Origin: Rostratula benghalensis
Lineage: Eukaryota; Chordata; Aves; Charadriiformes; Rostratulidae
Assembly: GCA_013399305.1 (NCBI GenBank)
Contig: VXAI01000182.1
Span: forward strand, 339,452 to 403,451
Direction of reading: 5' to 3'
Length of the DNA stretch: 64,000 nt
A program made the position numbers and the translations under genes. Under the pieces are notes generated by a model, which saw only the letters and a list, made by a program, of their open reading frames with translations, was not told the origin of the DNA and did not search any database. Of this stretch, positions 26,795-38,100 are shown piece by piece. Every line of letters begins with the position of its first letter. The first letter of the stretch is position 1.

Positions 26795-27197
26795 ATCTCT
26801 TTCTAATTCATCTAAAATCTACTATTGGCCTGATTTCATGCACTGTTTCTTGAGGTGACCTCTGATGGGCCATGGGAGAAGAAATGACGTGAAACAAAGT
26901 GTTGACACTCATTAATTTCAAAGTCCCAAGATAAACCTTGGTTTTTCGTTCCATGACGCTTGTGTGAGCATTTTTCATAAGGAGAGGTTGATATTAAAAA
27001 AAAATATTTTGTGTGTGTAAATGGGTAATAAAGTTTTTAACAAAATTTTGGCCTATCTTAAACAGGAAGAAAAAGGAACTCCAGTACCCATTGTACACAG
27101 ATGAAAATTATAAACCAATAAGACTAATTTAGCCCACAAAATCAATACTGGGAAACGTGACCAAAGAACCACTTGTTGCCCTGCTGTTTGTTTGTAG

Positions 27198-27339
27198 ACA
27201 TGCCCCTGGAATAATAATGGCAAGTCATTACTCAAACTGGTCAGTGGCTACAGAGGCAGTGAAAGCCATGGCTGAGTTGGTTGGTCTGCATTCCTCTGTC
27301 AGTAAAAAGAATGTTTCTCACTCAGAAATTGCCATCAGG
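27198..27339 (+). other. Candidate internal coding exon, unknown protein
   Basis: The best-formed plus-strand exon candidate. A pyrimidine-rich tract (TTGCCCTGCTGTTTGTTTGTAG) ends at 27197. After 142 nt there is the donor CAGG|GTAAGA at 27340. One frame is open throughout, entering with one base to finish a codon and leaving after a complete codon: 47 residues including ASHYSNWSVATEAVKAMAEL, VGLHSSVSKKN and SEIAIR. The middle looks like an amphipathic helix with Ala, Val, Lys and Glu in register, as in helical-repeat proteins, but I do not recognise the family. No partner exon is certain; the flanks are AT-rich and look intronic. A 47-codon open frame is not rare by chance, so the case rests on the paired splice sites plus composition. 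Confidence 0.33.
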
Positions 27340-27344
27340 GTAAG

Positions 27345-29850
27345 ATCCTCCTAATAATTGAAAGCTGTAGGCCTTCTGGGTGGGATCTGCAGAAATATTC
27401 ATTGTGGATATAATTCAGCCACCAGTAAAATCAGTAGGAGAATCACCAAATACATGAAGGCAACAAAATGAGACCAACCCTGAAGGCTAAGTAGAAACCT
27501 TAATTTATTTGTTATTTAAATGAAACTTTAGTAACACAAAAAAGACTTAGGATCCTTCCAGCACCTCTTACTGTATTGATCTTTCAGTGAGGCAGAAAGA
27601 CTCTGCTCCCTATTTCATGACTGATTTAGTTCAGCAATTCAAAGCAGCTCATGCCTTACTGATGGGATCACCGTACTGGTACTCTCCATAGCTGCTCTGG
27701 GAAGGTGGGTGCTGCTGCTTCATCTTGTGTAGCACATAGCCACAGGGCACACACTGGCTCCTGCACTCATGTCCAGAAATATCCCCCAGGCTTCTCAGCA
27801 GCAGGAAGGCTGTGGATCCACAGCTCAGCTTTGGAAATTTTGCATAGCTTGGAAACTCAGCCTGAGATTAGCAAAAAAATCCTTTCCCTGTGTGCTGAGG
27901 AGCTATCCAAAAGGGGGTTTTGATTTGGTTTTAGGGTGGTTTCAGTTTAATGAAAGTTTATAAAACCAAATGCAGACTGTCTTTAATGTAATTTTCTCCT
28001 TTTAATTTTTACTTTTTCTGATGTCCTATCCTAGTACCTTTGTCCCCATTTCTGCATTTCCACAGACATCAAAATCCCTCAGCTTATCATAGTAGCAGCT
28101 CTGAATGACTCTCCTTGCACCTAGTTGAAAATTGAGCTAGGTAAACTCTTTGTTATGGATAACAGTATTGACTTATGACCAGCACTTGATTATAAATCAA
28201 AAACCTGCTCACGTTTTGCATATTTCTTATTCATACAAAAAATAAGCTGAGGAAACATAAATGGCTTTGGGCTGTTACTCAACACCATCTAAACATCAGT
28301 AATAAATGTATCTTCCCTTTGTTACTCTTTCATTCACCAAGATTAAAGTTTTAAATGGTGTACAAGAATCTAAGTTAATTTGGTGAAGCATTTGAGCACA
28401 TGCTTAGCTTTAAACAACTGAGTAATTGATCAGCTTCAGCTCTTTTTCACTGTCTTCAGTTAAGACCAGACACACAAACTTCCCTCTGCCAGGTAGCTCG
28501 CTGCCACGCCACCCCAGCCATGCGAGCACAAATAGTCTTGACCAGAGAAAGCACCTTGCATCCATTTTAAAAGAAGATTGCAATCACATCTGCCACCAGG
28601 CTGAAAGGGCTCTGTGATGGGCAATTGCTTCTCTCTAATGTATGTTTGTCACCTAAGGACTGGGTTGGGAAGACAGGCATTGGGAGCTCTCTGCTTCCTG
28701 ATACAGGAGTAGATCGTTTCCCATGAAACCCACATATCAGCCATACGTCTCTGAAAACCAGAGGGCAAAAGGAGAGTTATATTGCTGACAAACAATTGTC
28801 TGTTTAACATTTCCAGCAAATCAGCAGCAGCATTTAGAGGGGCTGCCTGGAGGCCTGGAACTGTCAAGCCAGATAATGGCCCAAAACACTGCTGGCTAAT
28901 AATAACACCGGGCTTCACTGCACTGTGCTTAAGTGTAAACTCAAGAGGGCTTTTTTATTCCTGTTTTTTCCCCCTCTCTGCAGCTGTTGACATCACATTT
29001 TGCAAGAAACAGCCTAAGCAGATCCAGTCTGTGACCTTCAGAAGACACAATCCAGTGTCTCCAGCAGCCACACATCACAGCTGCACCAGCAAGAGGCATG
29101 GCTTGAGGCACTAAAAAAAAACCCCAACACGCACCCCAGAGCTGATCTGGGAACCTTGGGAAGTGGCTGCCCACCCCATGGATGACTGTCACACTGCAAA
29201 TGCAAGGCAGGGCTCTTGGGCACCACGGTACCAAGTGCAATCCCAGGACATGAGGGTGGGTTAGCTCTCCCTCTGTGCACACCTGCATGCTCTGCATGGT
29301 GGTAGGCAAGTAGACAGTGGGGAAGATATTGGGGAGGGTACCCAATTTTACTCTGTGGACAGACTTGTTTCTCCAGCCAAGTGCAAAACATAGCCTGAGG
29401 GTTTTAAATACATGAGCCATTCAGCTCAGATCACTGAGGGTTTGGCTTTTTGCTCTTGGTGTTACCCTACCACTACAGGGGTGAATTGTTGTGTCAAACT
29501 TTTCACTCTGAAAGAACAGGGGGAGAAAGGCGTAAGATTCAACGTCATGAAGCAAACAGTCCAACCTCCACCGAACATGGTGAGGAAACAATCTTGTTTG
29601 ATAAACTGTGAACAGCTGTCTTTTGGCATTGACCAAGGTGCAGCTTATTTTAGGGGTGAATCTGGTTTATATATTTGTATTTGGAGATATCTTCAGTGCT
29701 GGAGAAGAAAGGGTGTAAAAGCCATAAAGCGCTGTGCCCAATTAAAACTACTTTAAAAGCCTCAGCAAAATATAAACATGCACAGCACTGCAAATTTAAA
29801 GAAAAAAAAAAATTGCTTATTTTTTAAAACCACTATTTTTAGTTCTACTC
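27345..29850. other. Non-coding stretch, no gene recognised
   Basis: The minus-strand frames at 28941-29420 (159 codons) and 29038-29391 overlap in different registers in a C-rich patch. Neither shows a motif or splice context, so they are treated as chance frames. Confidence 0.45.
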
Positions 29851-29852
29851 AC

Positions 29853-29906
29853 CTTGATCCAAACACAGCCAGTGAGCATGAGGATTTTATTGTACCTTAA
29901 CCATGT
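29853..29906 (-). other. Possible 54-nt in-frame exon
   Basis: Minus-strand acceptor TTTTCCATGCTTTCAG and donor ATCAAG|GTGAGT enclose exactly 18 codons. Only one frame is open (TWLRYNKILMLTGCVWIK). Both splice sites are strong, but the unit is short and the peptide unremarkable, so it may be a pseudo-exon. Confidence 0.18.
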
Positions 29907-29909
29907 CTG

Positions 29910-32900
29910 AAAGCATGGAAAATTACAATTCAGACACTAGTCACATCCCGTAGTTAAAAAATCAGAGAGATGTGAGTGAAGTAGTGGAGAGAACCCAACC
30001 GCACAGGAATAAAGGAGATAAATCAACTCAAGGACCTGTGTTCAAACTGCTGTGAAGTATAATGGGTTTCATCTCTATCTGAATGCTCAGACTATAAAGG
30101 TAAGGCAAGGAGATAATAGCAGTGCTGAGTGTAAAACATCACATTAGTGTAACTGCAAGATGGCAGCATTGTGGGAAACAACTGGCTTGGGGGAAGTAAA
30201 GGTAAGCAATGTGCCTCATCATTCATCTGGTAAAGTGCCTGGATTTATGCCAGTGCAACATGGTTCCAATTTATAGTAAATTAGGACATTTCTAGTGTCC
30301 ACCAGATCCAAATGTTGTTTTGTTTGAGAACTGGAAGATTCAATGGAAGTATAACATGTTTTTGTCTCTGGCCAGACAGTGAAGGGAAGGAGGTATGAAT
30401 GGTAGATGTCCTCATGCAGCACTGTCAGGAGTGTTGTGGACCAGGTTTTTTTTTCCATTTCTTTTTTTCCCAACTTCAGGTGCCACAAAATGACGTGGCT
30501 GAGGCCTTTCACTGGCTTCAGGCTCAGCCAAAGGGCATGGGTGCATTCAGCAAAATGTCACAGGTTTCTGAAGTGCCCTGAAAATGTGAGGACACACTAC
30601 CAGCCAGCTGGGCTTTTTTTCCTATCCATTTCCGAGAAGGCTAAAGTAGAAGATTATGGTGTAAGGTGTTTTCTCATTTCCGCTAAGGCTGTCCAGCAGC
30701 AGGTAGCTGAAGGAAGCAATAGTGGCAGATAAGAGTTAATGGTGAGTGAATTCTGGCTCATGATATCTGTCTTCTCCTACTGTACAGGAGATTTGCCATT
30801 GCAGCTGGGAAACCTTCAGCACTGGTACCACAGGCCCTGCAAATCATACTCTTCCCCTCAGTTTTCTATTTCCATACGTGCATCTCTCATAAAATTAATC
30901 TTTCAATTAAAAAAATGCCAAACCAACACCTCCACCCAAATCCCCAAATACTGCCCATCAATGTAGGTCTTATTCCTTTATTTTCCTAAGCACAGGACCT
31001 AATTCATGCAAAAGACTTCATATTTGATTTTGGCCAAGTCACTTAACTTCTCAGGAGGAAAATTCATCTGACCTAACTTCAGCTATCTAAAATTAGGTGA
31101 CTAGTCCAAGCTTTCTGCAAGGGCTCCTGCTGTTGTCAGAGAGAGAGAGGCAGAGTCCCCCAGAGGGTACTTCATCTTCTCCTGGTGAAGGGGCCCAGGT
31201 CTCTGGTTTGGCCATCATTAATCTTCGATCTGTGCTCTGCTGCTTGCCCAGCAGGACACATCTGATCCAGATCAGGAGTGATTTATGCTGGCTTTACGCA
31301 CAGATAAACTCAGAGCCAGCAGATCAGGGCAGCTGTGAAATGAGGATAATTCTTCCCCCCTCTCATTCTTTTCCCTGTTCTGTCCATTTGAATTTCAATC
31401 CAGCAAATATTTATCTGTGTTTAATTTTAGGCAGATTTGTAAAAATAAGCAAGGCACAGAGTTTCTGTAGGACTGGGACCCAGGACTGAAAATCTTCAAA
31501 AGAGGGTCTGTTTCTTGCATGTTTTTATGCGGCAAGCACCATGCAATTCCAGCTGAGACTTCTAGATGCTGAAGCATTAAATCATTGTCATCACCATCGG
31601 CCCCAGCTGACAATCAAACATCTTTCTGCTGCAGATATGAAGGAATAGGTGGTGTTAACAAAGGTTCCCTCAGCCTCTAAGCCATTTGCCTCCACAGACT
31701 AAAACGAATTCAGCGCAGTCTCCCCTCAATGATCCAAATTTGAAATAAAATCTTGGGTTTTATCAGCGTAATGCCTGCCAAAACACACACCAGCATGCCT
31801 CTCTGATCTATCCGCAAGGATCAGCTAGATAAAGGGCATGTGACAAGGAGGAACTTTTCAGAAGCATTTGGACTTGGCAAAGCATTACCAGGCAATGAAA
31901 ACCTTGTGTGAACCCAAGTTTTGCTTCTGCTTGTTTGCAGAGTTAAAATGTTTCCTTAAAAAGAAGGGAAAACCAAATAGACCTCAGCAACTTAATGAGA
32001 ATTTTATTATATTATCTCTTATTTACTGGTATGGAAATGCTCAGATTGTTCTCTATAAATATCATCCTGTTTCTTTTGCTTTTTTCTTAGATGTTTAACT
32101 AATCAGCTTGAAAATGCATTTGCCATTAATCTGATAACCATGGTTTCATTTAGCAATGATCAAACCTTAGCTTTCAGATTATCTTTATTTGAAGATAAGA
32201 TCAATTCAATTATTGTACATTTTTAATTATGAAATGCAATTTAGATATAATTATCCCATATACTGAGCTTAAGGTGAGTTCACTTTCACTGCTCACCCTG
32301 GCCAATACTGAGGGCAGTTCTCCATACTGATCTCTTTCCAATTTAGATGATAAAGTGACCATATCTCTTTGGACTTTCATTTTATTGTTTCTTTCACGGA
32401 AGAACTAGGAGCCTCAAGCATTATAATCACCATTTGTATACACAGACTTTCTCACAGCAGATAGACACCAACCATAAGAATCCTCTTGTGTGAGTTTTCT
32501 CACCTCTGGTGCAAATGTCCAATTCAAGAACCCATTCTCCAGGGGGAAGAAATAAGTGCTCCCAAATTGTGCTTTAACTCTTTTCAATGACTGCCACAGG
32601 ATGAGACAGCGAGGGCTCGAGGTGGTCTAGCTCTGTCTGCAGTCTCTAAAAGGAGTCTTGACAATGGGTTTGCATGCAGATTTGTATTACAAACTTCTAC
32701 ATGAGGATGAGGACCTGAGGAAGAAAGGCCTAAGTTTTCAAGCAGAAGGCAGATCCCTTTACAAATGTTGCAGTATTATGACTCCTGCTGTACCTGTGGC
32801 CCAGCCACTGGGCAAGCATGGTAACCACTTATGCAGGGCAAGACTAACCACTGGAAGACAACAGTACACACACCCCAGTGGATATTGTAGAGAGGAGGAA

Positions 32901-33210
32901 TGTAAAATCCAAGCATCAGAAGATATTTTGTTGGCAAAACAATTCTAAGTCTCTGCCTGTAATCCCTAAGCGTGGCTTTATCTCAGAGTACTCATAATTC
33001 TCACTAAGATGTTTAGGCACTTGCATTGCAGCTGTAAACCAAAGTAGAACTGTAACTGCCCTATTAGTAGGATGCAGCGCTGAGCTCCACCTCAATACCA
33101 CTGTTTTCGGCAGTGGGCTGTTCTTGGGGAACAGTAGGTTCCTGGCTCAGTGCAGTGAGAAATCTAGTTTGATCTCCAAATCCAGGCAGCTGCTTTTAGG
33201 GTAAACAAGA
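29910..33210. other. Non-coding stretch, no gene recognised
   Basis: Donor-like AAAG|GTAAGC (30201) and TTAAG|GTGAGT (32273) occur on the plus strand. The second follows a very strong acceptor at about 32090, but all frames across that interval contain stops. A MIR-like remnant lies at 31020-31075. Confidence 0.45.
31020..31075 (+). repeat. MIR-like SINE remnant
   Basis: 'ggccaagtcacttaacttct' then 'caggagg...ttcatctga' matches the MIR core (GGGCAAGTCACTTAACCTCTC...TTCCTCATCTGTAA). Confidence 0.55.
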
Positions 33211-33212
33211 GA

Positions 33213-33690
33213 ATAATAGAATCACCGAATCATATAATACCAGGCTGGAAGGGACCTCAAGGATCATCTGGTCCAACCTTTCTTGGCAAAAGCATGGTCT
33301 AGACAAGATGGCCCAGCACCCTGTTCAGCTGAATCTCTAAATTGTCCAAAGTTGGGGTCCACCACTTCCCTGAGGAGATTATTCCAATGGCTGATTGTTC
33401 TCATTATAAAAAATTTTTCAGTTGTGTCCAATTGGAATCTCCTCAGGAGTAACTTGTACACATTACCCCTCATCTTTTCCATATGACTCCTTGTAAAAAG
33501 TGAGTCTCCATCTTCTTTAAAGCTACCATTTAAATACTGGAACATGGTGACAAGGTCTCTCCTAAGTCTTCTTTTCCCAAGGATAAACAAACCCAATTCT
33601 CTCAGTCTTTTTTCACGTGAAAAGGCTCCCCAGTCCTTTGATCATCTTTGTGGCCCTTCTCTGGACCCTCTCTAGCCTGTCCACATGGGC
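33213..33690 (-). mobile_element. CR1 LINE 3' fragment, avian type
   Basis: The 3' end lies at about 33213 (tail copies aatagaatca and gaatcatata), then the typical 'ggaagggacctcaaggatca' and 'tctggtccaacc' blocks. The element runs leftward from about 33690 (cctctctagcctgtccacat), where it is 5'-truncated. Minus 33264-33596 still reads as the C-terminal end of CR1 ORF2 without interruption: GKRRLRRDLVTMFQYLNGSF, then RFQLDTTEKFF and HWNNLLREVV, matching the family's RLRGDL, RFRLDIRKKFF and HWNRLPREVV. The retained frame suggests a much younger insertion than the copy at 22.7 kb. It is an inactive fragment. Confidence 0.92.
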
Positions 33691-36029
33691 AAATCTCCCA
33701 GCCACCCTCAGAGATGAGAAGAGAAAGGCAAGTTGAGATACTCCCTATTACATTTCATGTGATTCCTGATTATTGATTTCCAGGGAGCATCCCAGACAAA
33801 AGGAATCTCAGGTTGTTTGCTCTACAAGGTCTGGAAAAAAACAGATTTAAGACCTTCTGGAAGTCAGGTCTGTCTTCACCACATCATCATGGCAGAGATT
33901 GTAGATGCCACAAGTTCCCCGGGAAGTCAGCTTTTTGTTCTGATGAACTGACTCTTGATTCTAAAATAGAGTCTTCTGGGCACTCAGAGAGATAAAACCC
34001 CACCAACTTGAGTGCACAAAAATGAGTGGGTTGAATCGTAAAGGCCAGTTGCAGTACCTATTTACAGGCCCTGTATTTTGCAGTGTGCTTTGATTTGTTC
34101 TCATGATGTTCCCCTCCTGGTGACAAAGAAGGAGAACCTAAAATTAATTCTCAACTCCAAAACAACATGGCAATGACAGAGAAAGTGTTAGTCTGTGTAA
34201 CTTAATATATCTGCTGCCACAGCAGGCTGGTAAAATGGCAGTTAAAGGCTGCACTTAAAAAATTCCAGTCTACATGGTACCCTAGACATTTCTTGGTATC
34301 TGTAGTGATGTCATTAGCCTACTCTTGAAAAAATAAGATTTCATCTTCAGCTGCTATGACCCTAGGAAATTCATCAGCACAGCTGGATCCAGAGAAGGCA
34401 TCAAATGATATAATACATGGGGATAGTCAGCTTATTCTTACCTGCATTTAAAAGCAATTTTCTTGTCCTTAAATAATCTACACATGTTAATTAGAAACTA
34501 GTAAAATAGCTTAAATGGTGTGAAATTAGAATGAATTATTCATGTCATTTCTTGGCTGCAGCAGTTGCAGATAGTGTTTTTGTTTTGGGGAAAAAAGACT
34601 TAAATAATGAGAAGATGAAAATTCTTATTAATTTATTTTCCCGGGAAGAGAAACCTTTTCTGTTGAACAGGGCTTCAGTTTAGCAGAGCACTTCAGATGC
34701 CGCTTATTTAGCCAGTACATGTTGACTGGTCTTTAATCACTCTCTAGCCTCAAACTACTTTCTGAGATATCACTGATGTAAAAAATAGTCTTTTGTAGGC
34801 TACATAGCCCATGTTCTCTGCCCATGGCATCATGTTTCCTACAGCAGGAGAATTAATTTAGAGGTTGCTGATTCTGGGTAGAATATTACAAGTTCACCAT
34901 TTTCTAAGAAGCTTTTCTGCAAGGAGTGGAACAGAAGGGTCCATTTCTCCTCAGGAGTAGAGGCCAGCTTTGGTGACGTTCTTTGCATACAGACCCATAC
35001 AAATGACCCATGATTCACTGACTCTTTCTGAGAAAAGCGAGAGACTTAGATCTTTCTATCTCTTCCAACCTGGGGCTGAATAAGTAGTAGGGACTGAGAT
35101 GAAAGGCAGAATTTGGAAATACTAATTTAGCAGGTTGTGACTTAGAGCAACTTTTCTAAAGGAAAATGAATAAGACTCAGATAGAAAGATAATTAGCAGA
35201 AATTCAATTAAGCTATCCCAACAGGAACCATCTTCAGTGTCTCAGCCAGAACGTGCTGTTCCAATCTCACCAGGTAGAGCAGTTCCAGTGTCATCCAGAG
35301 TGTTCAGCTAAAGAAAGCACATCCTCATTTATCTGTTTGAAAACAAATTTTAAATCCAACAGAGACAATATCACAAGAAAGTGAACATAGAGGAGTAGAA
35401 ATTCAGAAATGGAAGCTGAGGAAAAGCAATAAAGAGGCTACATCTGCATCTGTCTATACGGGTCCAGTAGTAGCAATTTATGATACCTGAAGATGCTGTA
35501 AATTTCCTTATTTGATTGCAAGAAAATACCCCACTTCTAAATGGCAGAGGTGGCATTCAGTGCTCTTATAGTTAATATATAGCTGCACTCAGGATCCTTA
35601 GAAGAGCCTGCATCCTCCCTAACCTATTCCCATGCCATTGCCCCCTAAGCTTACATGCAATGAGGGATTTTAGCCTGGCAAATGGGCTAACAGTACAAAT
35701 ACAAGAGACAGAAAGAGAAGAGTTCCAACACAGCTTTTCCAAAGAGCAGAGAAATGCAATACCTGAGGAAAAAACTAGACCTGGAGATGTGAAGCTCCGG
35801 TCCAACAGCCAGTCCAGAGCTGTAACTCCATTGGTGGTCAGCTGTGGCATCTCTCCATGAACACCAAGCAGCAGCCCCTGCTTTTCATTAAAGAGCTGAA
35901 TTACTTTGCTTTTCTGTAGGATAGAAGTTTATTTTTGGGGCCATTACTCAAGAGTAGATGGCATATGGGAAGTTCACAGTTAAATGTACCCTATAATAAT
36001 GTGTTCATGTTCCTATTCCCAAAGTCAAT

Positions 36030-36105
36030 GGCAGATACAGGAACAGACCCAGTTTCAACTCCCAGTTTAGTGACCTACTCACTAGACCACAAAATTGTTT
36101 TTTTA
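36030..36105 (-). repeat. MIR-like tRNA-SINE head remnant
   Basis: 'cagacccagtttcaactccc' and 'cactagaccaca' match the reverse complement of the tRNA-derived head of MIR-type SINEs (TGTGGTCTAGTG...GGGTTC). Confidence 0.45.
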
Positions 36106-36636
36106 TATAGACAGACATATAAAGATATGGATGGATGGCTCAAAGCCTGATTTTATTGCCATATGGACAGCTAAAAATTAGCATTTTAAAATGCAAAGGA
36201 TTTTAGCTGCTGCATATTAATGAGTCCAATCTTCTACAGTGAGGCAATAATGAAATGACCTATAAAAGCAGTTAACATCAGTAGAAGTGAGATCGAACAG
36301 CTTCAGTGCTAAAAACCTCCATGCAGAGGCAAGCACACTTCTTATAATGTGCCCACACTATACAGTGCAGCCATCTCAAATATTATGAAACTATTTCTGG
36401 GCGAAATATCTAACACAATGCTGTCCATTCACCTAAAATCCTGAGCTGCTTTGTATCATCTCATCTTGCAAAACTCCTGTACCCAACAGGAAAACCTCAC
36501 AGCACTGTCAGTTCCAGATCTGGCCCCTCCTGTGTGCAGATTGCCATCCTCAATGAATACATTTAAAATAGCTGTAGAGGATCCTTTTCTTCTCCCTACC
36601 CTACTAAGATTTGTGATTTCCCATTGGGTTTTAGTT

Positions 36637-36655
36637 CACTCACACACACACCCAC
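36637..36655. repeat. Short CA microsatellite
   Basis: CACTCACACACACACCCAC. Confidence 0.75.
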
Positions 36656-37755
36656 GGGGCAACAAGGTACATTTTCTAAGCTATTGTAGATATTCTTTGT
36701 GACAGCAAGCAAAAGAGAGAAACGATGCAAAGCCACACCATGCCATCAAGCTCACAGCAGGAGAAATGAAACATATGTCTCCAACAACATAAAATGCACT
36801 GGGTCAAGTTCTTTGCAGTGGGACTCCCACAGATTTCCAGGAACCACAGACATGATCTTTGCATCTTGCCAAGTGCCCCAGATATGCGATCCATTTGGGG
36901 GAATGCAACTTTAGATTTGTCTTATTCCTGTCTTCTCACCATTTATTTTAACAGCTGCAGTGAGACATAACAAGGCAGAGAATGTTCCTGACACTATCAT
37001 ACGTTAAGCCTTTGTGCAATGACATGGAGACTGTTCAATAACCCTGTTGGGTACATGGCAGAAATGACAGTGCAGGAAACACAGTTGGCACTTGCATTTG
37101 CAGATTAAGTCCTTCCCTGCCTGGAACCAATAAAAGATGGAGCAACCGCAGGTGGAGGAAGTCACAATAAGTTAGAAGAGCAACTTGAAACTTTGAAATC
37201 TATTTCTCTGCACATTTGGATATGTCAGCATTTCCAGTGAAGTTAAAAGTCTGTCGAATTGCACTAATAGAAAAGATGGCAGGATAACCTGGTAACACTG
37301 ACAACTGTTTTTTTTTTCTCTAATTAATATACTTGATTTCTTCTTCTTCAAAGTGTTAGGCTATTTCATTACAAACTCAAATAGGAGACACTTTGATCTG
37401 AAAAATAAGGTGGTTTAGATCTCTACTAATTAGCAGTTGTCCTTAAAGACTTTTACAATAAATTTGATGAAAAATTATATTATAAACTGTCATGCTTACT
37501 ATGTCCTTAGTATGAAAAGATCATAGAACACTTATTTGACATGATATAGTATATCATCTAGACATATGTGTCATACATTTTGAAACAAAAAACAGACATG
37601 AAAATCAAAATAAAATAAACACAACCAATATCAGTTGGTTAAGTCATCCAGAAAAAAATCTTATTATGCCCAAGAATGAATTTTTTAAAACACAGCCCCT
37701 TCTCCAGTTGAAAATAATATGAACAGAAAATACACCTAGTTTCTATACAATTTTC

Positions 37756-37774
37756 TTTTTTTTTTTTTTTTTTT
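37756..37774. repeat. T19 homopolymer
   Basis: Nineteen uninterrupted T residues, about 135 bases upstream of the TATA-box promoter candidate. A poly(dT) tract of this size disfavours nucleosomes, and it could equally be an old poly-A tail on the minus strand. Confidence 0.95.
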
Positions 37775-37860
37775 CCTACTAGTAGCAAAACATTCTTGGA
37801 AGGGTCTGGTTGTAAGGACTCATGACCCTGCTGGCTCAAGGAGGGTTTTATCCTGTGCAA

Positions 37861-37945
37861 CAGGCCCTTTAAGGGAGCTACCTGCCCTCCAGCTCCAACC
37901 TACAGCCAGTATATAAGCCAGCAGGGTGAGCTGGGGCAGTTGATG
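37861..37945 (+). promoter_or_regulatory. TATA-box core promoter candidate
   Basis: TATATAAG at 37910-37917 lies in a CpG-poor but GC-richer patch. A pyrimidine-purine step (CA, 37937-37938) sits about 28 bases downstream of the first T, the normal distance for a TATA-directed start. Base skew reverses exactly here: the 60 bases 37861-37920 have C22/G11, the next 60 (37921-37980) have C8/G28. A G-rich non-template strand just after the start site is typical of real vertebrate promoters. A perfect CCCTTTAAGGG palindrome lies at 37865-37875. The T19 tract precedes it. No LTR ends or poly-A signal were found that would make it a solo LTR, though that stays possible. Confidence 0.5.
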
Positions 37946-37977
37946 AAGGTCTGAGCTGCTGCAGGAGTTGCTGTGGG

Positions 37978-38100
37978 ATGATGGGTTGTTGTACTACAAA
38001 GGCTGCTCAGCTGTGTAGAGGCAACTATCAAGACAAAGGTACTGCTGGGGGTCTCTGGGGGAGGAGGTGGTGGGTGACTGAAGACCTTTGGCAGTTCTGA
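37978..38100 (+). CDS. Short frame beginning Met-Gly-Cys-Cys, first exon candidate
   Basis: The first ATGs after the predicted start site are tandem (37978 and 37981). The second has A at -3 and G at +4, a good Kozak context, and reads MGCCTTKAAQLCRGNYQDK. Gly2 followed by Cys3-Cys4 is the classical arrangement for N-myristoylation plus palmitoylation, which anchors proteins to the inner plasma membrane. The frame can stop at TGA 38098-38100 (39 residues) or be spliced after AAAG at the weak donor GTACTG (38039), leaving 19 codons and one base. I do not recognise the family. Alternatives are an upstream ORF of a long 5' leader or a non-coding RNA. No later coding exon is certain. Confidence 0.28.
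   Translation: MMGCCTTKAAQLCRGNYQDKGTAGGLWGRRWWVTEDLWQF
38047..38074 (+). other. Potential G-quadruplex tract
   Basis: Two runs of five G, then GG and GG steps and a final GGG within 28 bases on the non-template strand, about 110 bases after the predicted start site. Such tracts favour R-loops or G4 structures in the first few hundred transcribed bases. Confidence 0.4.

Larger units (their letters stand above)
24525..27190. other. Non-coding stretch with a duplicated 45-mer
   Basis: No gene recognised. It contains both copies of a 45-bp direct repeat, a MIR-like remnant and a TG/TATA run (26143-26176). Confidence 0.5.
33700..37750. other. Non-coding stretch, A-rich on the plus strand
   Basis: No gene recognised. 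In five sampled 60-base lines between 34141 and 37140 the plus strand leans to A over T (113 to 62) and C over G (69 to 56). A TGCAG|GTAAGA donor match on the minus strand (exon side at 34442) has no open frame upstream. MIR-like remnant at 36030-36105 and a CA run at 36637-36655. Confidence 0.5.

Noticed and set aside
28941..29420. 159-codon minus-strand frame
   Set aside because: Biased composition, no motif, another frame of similar length overlaps it, and no splice or poly-A context.
32091..32272. Exon between a very strong acceptor and a GTGAGT donor
   Set aside because: All three frames contain stops; kept only as a note because a non-coding exon cannot be excluded.
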